From: Spirochaetaceae bacterium
GTDB taxonomy: Bacteria; Spirochaetota; Spirochaetia; Sphaerochaetales; Sphaerochaetaceae
Assembly: GCA_003454065.1 (NCBI GenBank)
Contig: DMKZ01000136.1
Coordinates: 1 to 11,151, forward strand
Direction: 5' to 3'
DNA: 11,151 nt
In this document: one piece after another, positions 6,701 to 11,151 of the stretch
How positions within the stretch are numbered: the stretch's first letter is position 1
Layout: every line of letters begins with the position of its first letter
Program-made: the position numbers and the translations under genes
Notes under the pieces: model-generated
Told to the model about the DNA's origin: nothing
Seen by the model: only the letters and a program-made list of their open reading frames with translations
Databases searched by the model: none

Positions 6701-8191
6701 GGTCCCGTCCGCGCCCACTTCGACCCAATCCGAAGACGATTCGAACCCGACAGGCTCGTTATCCTTCGTTTTCACATTGATTTTGATCTTCTGCGATTCG
6801 CCTGATATTATCGGATCAACCTCGCTTTTCGAATCTTCGATAAGAAGCGCATCAGATATGACATGCACATCCAAATACGCGCTAACGCCGCCATCAGTGC
6901 AAACGACCTTCACCCTTCCTTTCTTTCCTACCGCCAAAGCCGTGACCACATCGTCCTTAAGCGATATCGAGTCGTCGGCGTAGCCGGATTCCAAATCATT
7001 ATCCATGGTCAGCGCATAGCTCTTATCGGTCGCATTCGAAGGCGTTATCACAGGAAGCAGCCTGCAGGTTTCGCCGGCAGCGAGCCACAAGCCATCGGAA
7101 AGATCAGCGGACACATCATCAAACAGACGTATCTCTACGCTGCGGACGTTAACGGTTTCCGGCTGGTCGCTCACCGTGACGGTAGATGTCGCCACGTATC
7201 CGCCATCATCGCAAATAGCCGTGATCACGACCTGATTCGTCTTATCGGCTTCGGGGAACTTCAGCGCCTTGATAGTCGCTCTCTGCGATTCTGCGCCGGG
7301 TCCCTTGGGCGCGACCGCAACGCTATCGCTGTCCGATGAAAACCATTTTACGGATTTTCTGGTGGAATCGGCAGGAAGCACGGATGCGATCAATTCGGCT
7401 TCCCCTCCTACGGCCAGCTTCATCTGCGAAACGTTCATTTCGATTTTTTCGGCAAGTCTTCCGACCTCTATATCGAAATCGATTGCAGTCTCGTCAGCAA
7501 AGGCACGCGGCTCACCCACCACATTCACAGTGCCCACATATTCCGGATCCACGACGCGAATAGCACCTGTATCATCGATTTCCAAAACGCCAGCAGGCTC
7601 GAAAGACCACTTGTAATCGGAGGCGGCAGCGTCCTTCTTTTCTTTATCGGGGATATATTCGGCGATGTTCAATACGACTTCGGAATCACTTGAGGAACTT
7701 CCGCCATCAGCGCCGGAAGACGAAGCGTTTTCCCCTTCGCCTGATCCGGATGACGAACCGGCAGTTTCACTGGAGCGCGTGCTCAACCTGGCAGCAACCG
7801 TCAGAAGTATGGAATTAGCGGGAATATCATCGGATTTCGCATTGAGTCGCACGGCCGAAAAAGGATCCGGCATATTGATAGGAGACATGTTTCCGGCAGA
7901 TGCGAAGTTGACGCTCACGATTGTTTTTCCAAGCTTCTTGGCCTTTGCCACGCCCGTGACCTGATTCACCTCCACTATATCGGGATTCTGAGCGCTCCAG
8001 ACAAGCGGCTTGTCGTTCCCATCGGGAGAATCGATCGTAGCGGAAAGCTGAATGGAATTGAAAACATCACCGCCCAAATAGAGAACCGTCCTTTGCGGAG
8101 GATCTATAGACACCACGGCAACTTTGGCATTCGACTTGCACGAAAAAACAAACGATGGCAGCAATAAAGCCAAAATAATGCATTTGCGCAT
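3785..8191 (-). CDS. Large surface lipoprotein: Ig-like domains, six InlB-B-like repeats, C-terminal FGE-type (lectin-fold) domain
   Basis: Predicted 1,468-residue lipid-anchored surface protein. Start ATG at 8191: a GAGGTG site lies 9 bases upstream and a lipoprotein signal follows at once (MRKC, hydrophobic core, FVFSC with Cys18); in-frame TTG at 8245 has no such support. Domains in order: BIG2-like Ig fold (about 25-95); Ser/Gly-rich linker (about 138-171); further Ig-like units (about 193-243, 247-340, 349-445, 448-530, 535-615), the last clearly BIG2 with VEWSSSNESVAAVDEFGNVTA; six InlB-B-like repeats (about 619-1184); FGE-sulfatase fold (about 1185-1468) with FYVSDHEVTQGEW, NGYRLLTETEWAYAA, FGLYDMSGNVAEYCWDW and RIFRGGSF...GFR. 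The catalytic cysteines of true FGE enzymes, in the segment after RGGS, are absent, so a binding role is more likely than sulfatase activation. A five-residue tandem repeat lies in the terminal domain. It follows the MACPF gene by 63 bases. Ligand and host are unknown. Confidence 0.92.
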   Translation of the reverse strand: MRKCIILALLLPSFVFSCKSNAKVAVVSIDPPQRTVLYLGGDVFNSIQLSATIDSPDGNDKPLVWSAQNPDIVEVNQVTGVAKAKKLGKTIVSVNFASAGNMSPINMPDPFSAVRLNAKSDDIPANSILLTVAARLSTRSSETAGSSSGSGEGENASSSGADGGSSSSDSEVVLNIAEYIPDKEKKDAAASDYKWSFEPAGVLEIDDTGAIRVVDPEYVGTVNVVGEPRAFADETAIDFDIEVGRLAEKIEMNVSQMKLAVGGEAELIASVLPADSTRKSVKWFSSDSDSVAVAPKGPGAESQRATIKALKFPEADKTNQVVITAICDDGGYVATSTVTVSDQPETVNVRSVEIRLFDDVSADLSDGLWLAAGETCRLLPVITPSNATDKSYALTMDNDLESGYADDSISLKDDVVTALAVGKKGRVKVVCTDGGVSAYLDVHVISDALLIEDSKSEVDPIISGESQKIKINVKTKDNEPVGFESSSDWVEVGADGTASIKDIESHLGEYVDVTIKYNDGTSQVITIVIGDEIIADSIRIDNDVFIYETLEKKLDYDLKPANTTFKDVEWSSSNESVAAVDEFGNVTALSEGEAEITVRSVRTPEVFSKYKVTVRRPKVEFKTFANGSWGVYKSDAVAVNSNLKACADPVDDPPDVRYDGRNWRFTEWVLPQSADPEALNPSDMTGSAPAPSAQVVQDVVLFASYVRIPIVDYKVYDSGWRKVEGASGEVEPASNLASLVSEVADPSETEYDAKIWNFSKWVLPSSGNPEGLNPSDLSGSVPKGEVNGDLVIYASYDLAPASFKYMYWKNGKWDVFHAGGEYSGDAITTPSGDPQDVEYDNVIYTFNSWSVPSSEPADPSSEWTGSAVPSKTKRNVNIYAKYDRKPISVKYVYWKNSTEKWRQYGDVKSKRSGDDFDVLIPGAAQENGVLKIVHDDYTYKFSKWVIPNSATQYAASTKPSAEGCSWTAMPAKLKDNVTVYAYYSPSANVDFKVWDVEQLKWVTYETGTMLFDDTELPYPTTTPSEIEYSGGSNSEKRYVFDEWVYFSDKSDVRNYNPNNNTAGKIAEADDILNDDEVYARYKLKDIRITYMYFSSSNGNWAAYSSKRNLKSGEAFNGPAGTIESIVQDGKTHIAKGWTTEDQTGVLKLKNMNYDSFESSGKLLIAGETAILDDVTVYAVYRPATYPTLVKIPGVDNYKLTMTYGTGSTKEYSVSLDRFYVSDHEVTQGEWKKLYNKNEDKLRVLTSEVVNSNESVDDLPVVGVTWLDAVNFCNTMSKLDGLDPCYTQKTKELNGDEKKYIDCDFTKNGYRLLTETEWAYAATGGESYTHSGSSDYSKVGWFSENSVSENSVSENSVSENSDDENSDDENSVKTGRHAVKLKLPNKFGLYDMSGNVAEYCWDWFKSDYGGNGERNYAGPDFDAKSGSRIFRGGSFKQSGATYPSLTERESKADNYIAEWRGFRIGRSYL
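4081..4170 (-). repeat. 15-base tandem repeat, six copies, in-frame (SENSV/DDENS)
   Basis: On the + strand the unit is CGCTGTTTTCGCTAA. There are two copies ending GTCAT (4081-4110), three ending GCTAA (4111-4155) and one ending GCTGA (4156-4170); the flank at 4071-4080 resembles a decayed partial unit. In the protein it reads as a run of SENSV then DDENS blocks, between the GWFSENS and GRHAVKLKLPN motifs of the FGE-type domain. A multiple of three means gain or loss of units keeps the frame. The array probably grew by slippage from the single native SENS. Confidence 0.95.
4640..6337 (-). repeat. Six InlB-B-like protein repeats (about 85-100 residues each)
   Basis: This part of the lipoprotein repeats one pattern six times: an opening strand (such as FKYMYWKNGKW or VKYVYWKNSTEKW), a middle YTF..W.. 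or WNFSKWVLP strand with a conserved Trp, and a closing strand such as VTVYAYY, VIYASY or VNIYAKY. This is the Listeria-Bacteroides (InlB B) repeat pattern. Units 1 and 2 share a P-E-x-LNPSD insert, and units 3 and 4 are also close at the DNA level (GTTCTTCCAATACA near both 5507 and 5762), indicating more recent duplication. Probable role: a stalk that holds the tip domain away from the cell. Confidence 0.8.
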
Positions 8192-8200
8192 AACTACCCA

Positions 8201-8206
8201 CACCTC
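8201..8206 (-). promoter_or_regulatory. Ribosome binding site of the large lipoprotein
   Basis: Minus-strand GAGGTG is 9 bases before the ATG at 8191. It decides the start in favour of this ATG, directly ahead of the lipoprotein signal peptide, over the in-frame TTG at 8245. Confidence 0.7.
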
Positions 8207-8215
8207 ATACGATAC

Positions 8216-8245
8216 ATTTAACAATGCTCTATAATTTTCTGCCAA
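8216..8245 (-). promoter_or_regulatory. Weak candidate promoter before the large lipoprotein
   Basis: Minus-strand TTGGCA (8245-8240) and TTAAAT (8221-8216) are 18 bases apart, matching five and four of six consensus bases. They fit in the 63-base gap after the MACPF gene and would give a short leader of about 18 bases. Read-through from the MACPF gene is equally possible, as no terminator is seen between them. Confidence 0.22.
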
Positions 8246-8254
8246 TAACTAGCA

Positions 8255-11151
8255 TCACCTTCTGAATATTATATACATGTCATGACGATCCATATCGCAA
8301 ACGCTGAAATCGATCTTGTAGGAATTGACTGGTCCGCCGGAAGAAATCCTATAGCTCGAATGATCCTCGTTAAGACGGTTGTCTCTCGTATCAGCAGGCT
8401 TCGTTTTTGGGTTCGTATCAGTGCTGCCTTCTATGACAGTCTCCGACACACTAATCAAGTTGGACCCACTTGGTATTAAAACAGGTTCGCTTGTGTATTT
8501 CGTAAAATAATTATTGAATTCGCCATCAGCGATCTTCGCGGCACGAGTACTCGAACTGTCTTCAATCTGATTGAAAAGAATCGGTCCGTATTCGACTCTG
8601 AAAGAAGCGAGGTTGTCGGAGAGACAGCCTCCGTGATACCCTGCCCTACGCATGACATCGTATGCATTCTGAAAGTCTTTCGCATATCCGTAGAATGAAT
8701 CGCTATACGGCCGAGGAGCATACACCCTCTTGCTTGTGTTCCAATGAATGTCACCACGCATGATTTCCCATTCGCCTGCACCCACCGGATATTCGGTCAG
8801 CTCCCAATCCGCATCCTTCGTGTCGCCAGCAGTCGTCAGCGCCTGATCCAAAGCATCCGGATTGTCATTGTTCTTGCAAAGCATAAAAGCAATCGCTTTT
8901 ATAGGCCGTGCCTTATCGAGTTCCCTCGTATTGCCTTGCTCATCCATTGTCCTGCTCGTATAGACCAAAGCAGGCTGTATTCGGGAACTTCCTGAAAACG
9001 GAAACCTATCAGGATAAAAGGAATTGAACAAATTGCCGTCAAACAGAGAGGGCTGTCCGGTATAAGAATCCAAGTATGTCGAATCGAACTGATAACCATC
9101 GCACTTTTGGTTTAAGAGATTATCGTTAGGGTCCCTATGTCTGGCAAGCATGAATCTATTTTGAGAATCCCCAAATGTAGTGCTAACGCTTTCTCCGTAC
9201 TTGGCTCTGTCGGTATTCTTAACCCTGAAGAAAGACTCGAAGACATTTTTTCGATTATCCTCTGGAAACATATGATCGTAGCACTTGAAACCGGTATCGG
9301 AAAGAGAAATCGTGTATATAGTAGGCTCACGAACATCTTTATACCTACTTTCTGCAACAGTCTGATCGCACCATACATGCCCAAAATCCCCTAAGTATAT
9401 CGGATTCTCCAGAATATCACCTCTGCCTGCCTTTTTCTTGGCTTTATCAAGCGACAGCGAGTAATTTATGGCATTCCTTCCATCTCCCTGCCTTATGGTG
9501 TTGAAATAGCGGTCGGTGACAAGCGTCCATGAACCGGCTTTAGCATGCTTATTCAATGCATCCCAGTCGCTTCCGGAAGGTGGCTGACCATAATCATAAC
9601 ACGCTTCCTTCAATTTATCGTTCTTGCTGAACATGTAGTTTTTCTCACTCCGCTTTAACGTTTCGCCCAACACATTCGTATTGGCATCTTCAGACTGGCA
9701 GGATGTCGAAGTTATTATGCCTGTAAGCGCTTCGTCAGAATCAGACGTGAGAACCTGATAGGGATAATAGAATACATACCCTTTCTGCCCGTCAGCATCC
9801 GGTATCGAATCATATCCCCTTGCCTTGGAATGCTTGTATCTCAACGAACTAAGACGTACGGAGTAGGTGTCCGAACCCTCTTTGTAATCATACGGATCGG
9901 AATAGATACTCCGCCTCGCGTCCACTATCTTGAACAGCTTCGAAGATCCGGGTGTGCGAAAGAACTCTATCTGGTCTTTGGTGACTGTCTTGTCTATTTT
10001 TTGCAATTGATTGTATGCCAGATTAAGAAGCATATTCTCAGGGAAATCCTTGAAGCCCTCACCGGCCGTTCCGGGATTCTCCAGATATATGTACCCATCG
10101 TTTCCAACGACACTGGATTCTCCATCTATCGAGCTTTTGGGATAATTAGGATTGCATATCGTCACGAAACCGAAATGCTTCACATACAAGCCATCGTCCT
10201 TATATCTGACCGTTCCGGATAGCAGTTCGGCTAATGCGGCGTTGCACATCCTCAAATACGCCTTTTTGATTTCCTTCTTTCTTTCAGCGCTAGTTGCGAA
10301 ATTCCAAATGCCGGTTGATTCATCCTCCCTGCTCAAGCAGTACGGCGTCTCGATAAGAGTCATATTGGAATCATTGATGCCAAGAGCCCATGCCGATATG
10401 TCGCCAACCAAGCCGCCGCCTTTGCTGCCTTCTATCCATATCGGAATCTCGGCTGCCGGCCCTCCCAAATAGTTTCCTTCAACATGGATATTGGATATGG
10501 TGCTGGTCCTCGTGTAATCGGAATTGAGCTTCGACTGGCTTTCATATACGACATACTTCTGATTCGTCTCGCTGATGACATTCTTCGAAGTCGTCGTCGT
10601 ATCATACGAACCCGTCAGGTTGAAATAGACCGCAGCGCCAAGATAAACATCCATCAGGACATGGGTTCCGTATTTTTCGAATATCGTCTCCGGCGACACC
10701 GAACTGTCGTTTATATTGGCTTTGAAATCCGTCATCAAGCAATCGCTCAGATATTCGGGAGTCGTGTAACATCTGTGGATGAAATGCCTCTGCCTGTAGA
10801 TTCTGCCTTTGTATTTGGAATAGAAATTCTTCGTAGTCGCGCCGTTTGTGTTCTTCTGTTCGTTGGAAAAATGATTCTTGAAATCCATTTTCAGCTTCGC
10901 GCCGTAGAATTCGGTGTTCATGTTAAAATCAGTTGCCTTTCCTTCCTTGTTCAGGACATCGTTTATGAACTCCTCCTTGTTATCCCCGGTAACCGTATAT
11001 TGAGTCGTACTGTTCAACTTGATTTTTTGCGCGGTATATTTGAACTTGTTCCTAAGCGCCACCATGTCGATCACCCTGTTCTTGACATAGGAAATCGGAT
11101 CGTCGAGGCTGCCATTCACATAATCGAAGCCCCTGCCAAGGAAATCGCTGT
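8255..11151 (-). CDS. MAC/perforin (MACPF) domain protein with long C-terminal region; 5' end beyond window
   Basis: Predicted pore-forming family protein. The frame is open to the right edge: 964 residues are visible, and the gene starts outside, so a signal peptide cannot be judged. A GTG at 11119 is not the start, because the residues before it read FLGRGFDY, the usual opening of bacterial MACPF domains. The signature YGTHVLMDVYLGAA (about 160-173) fits the family pattern Y-G-T-H then a Gly pair ten residues on, with the second Gly replaced by Ala. Then come EGSKGGGLVGDISAWALGIND (about 240-260) and the end of the domain near 310. Residues about 311-964 show no domain I recognise; they are rich in Tyr, Asp, Asn and Ser, hold scattered cysteines, and end in a strand-like MYIIFRR. 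The gene is 63 bases upstream of the large lipoprotein, in the same direction. Targets could be competing bacteria, protists or host cells; none is shown by the sequence. Confidence 0.88.
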   Translation of the reverse strand, partial: SDFLGRGFDYVNGSLDDPISYVKNRVIDMVALRNKFKYTAQKIKLNSTTQYTVTGDNKEEFINDVLNKEGKATDFNMNTEFYGAKLKMDFKNHFSNEQKNTNGATTKNFYSKYKGRIYRQRHFIHRCYTTPEYLSDCLMTDFKANINDSSVSPETIFEKYGTHVLMDVYLGAAVYFNLTGSYDTTTTSKNVISETNQKYVVYESQSKLNSDYTRTSTISNIHVEGNYLGGPAAEIPIWIEGSKGGGLVGDISAWALGINDSNMTLIETPYCLSREDESTGIWNFATSAERKKEIKKAYLRMCNAALAELLSGTVRYKDDGLYVKHFGFVTICNPNYPKSSIDGESSVVGNDGYIYLENPGTAGEGFKDFPENMLLNLAYNQLQKIDKTVTKDQIEFFRTPGSSKLFKIVDARRSIYSDPYDYKEGSDTYSVRLSSLRYKHSKARGYDSIPDADGQKGYVFYYPYQVLTSDSDEALTGIITSTSCQSEDANTNVLGETLKRSEKNYMFSKNDKLKEACYDYGQPPSGSDWDALNKHAKAGSWTLVTDRYFNTIRQGDGRNAINYSLSLDKAKKKAGRGDILENPIYLGDFGHVWCDQTVAESRYKDVREPTIYTISLSDTGFKCYDHMFPEDNRKNVFESFFRVKNTDRAKYGESVSTTFGDSQNRFMLARHRDPNDNLLNQKCDGYQFDSTYLDSYTGQPSLFDGNLFNSFYPDRFPFSGSSRIQPALVYTSRTMDEQGNTRELDKARPIKAIAFMLCKNNDNPDALDQALTTAGDTKDADWELTEYPVGAGEWEIMRGDIHWNTSKRVYAPRPYSDSFYGYAKDFQNAYDVMRRAGYHGGCLSDNLASFRVEYGPILFNQIEDSSSTRAAKIADGEFNNYFTKYTSEPVLIPSGSNLISVSETVIEGSTDTNPKTKPADTRDNRLNEDHSSYRISSGGPVNSYKIDFSVCDMDRHDMYIIFRR

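Noticed and set aside
8192..8245. Longer lipoprotein start at TTG 8245
   Set aside because: The extra 18 residues would stand before a good signal peptide and there is no ribosome site; ATG 8191 has one.
8192..8254. Small gene or RNA between MACPF and lipoprotein genes
   Set aside because: Only 63 bases, with no open frame beyond the extension of the lipoprotein and no stable stem.
8255..11119. MACPF gene as complete with start GTG 11119
   Set aside because: The frame continues open to the window edge and the upstream residues include the conserved LGRGFDY opening of the domain.

Overview
All genes in this window lie on the minus strand, so the reading order is right to left. The content suggests a spirochaete, probably a Treponema-like one; this is inference. 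Four things point that way: an efflux operon in the order TolC protein, adaptor, RND pump, which matches the Borrelia besC-besA-besB order; an adaptor that lacks the alpha-helical hairpin, as Borrelia BesA does; a very large lipoprotein ending in a formylglycine-generating-enzyme (FGE) type fold, a design common in treponemes; and visible Shine-Dalgarno sites with a TTGACA-type promoter, which argue against Bacteroidota.

Right part (8255-11151): the 3' part of a gene for a MAC/perforin (MACPF) domain protein, cut by the window edge. The perforin-like domain occupies about the first 310 visible residues. Some 650 residues of unrecognised sequence follow.

Middle (3785-8191): 63 bases downstream is a 1,468-residue predicted lipoprotein. 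It has a lipid-anchored N-terminus, several Ig-like (BIG2-type) domains interrupted by a Ser/Gly linker, six InlB-B-like repeats forming a probable stalk, and a C-terminal FGE-type domain without the catalytic cysteines. A 15-base in-frame tandem repeat (six copies) sits in a loop of that terminal domain and is a good candidate for length variation. The MACPF and lipoprotein genes look like one surface or secreted module.

Left part (1-3762): an 84-base intergenic stretch holds a probable promoter and a small palindrome. It is followed by a tightly packed operon: a MarR-type repressor, a TolC-type outer membrane protein, a membrane-fusion adaptor with an unusual 160-residue cytoplasmic N-terminal tail, and an RND pump cut by the left edge. 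Together these make a tripartite drug or metabolite efflux system under likely local MarR control.

No RNA gene, insertion sequence, CRISPR array or convincing terminator was seen. No gene-free stretch is longer than about 90 bases. The best candidates for something undescribed are the MACPF plus FGE-lipoprotein pair, with its hypervariable-looking tip, and the adaptor with both a missing hairpin and an added cytoplasmic tail.
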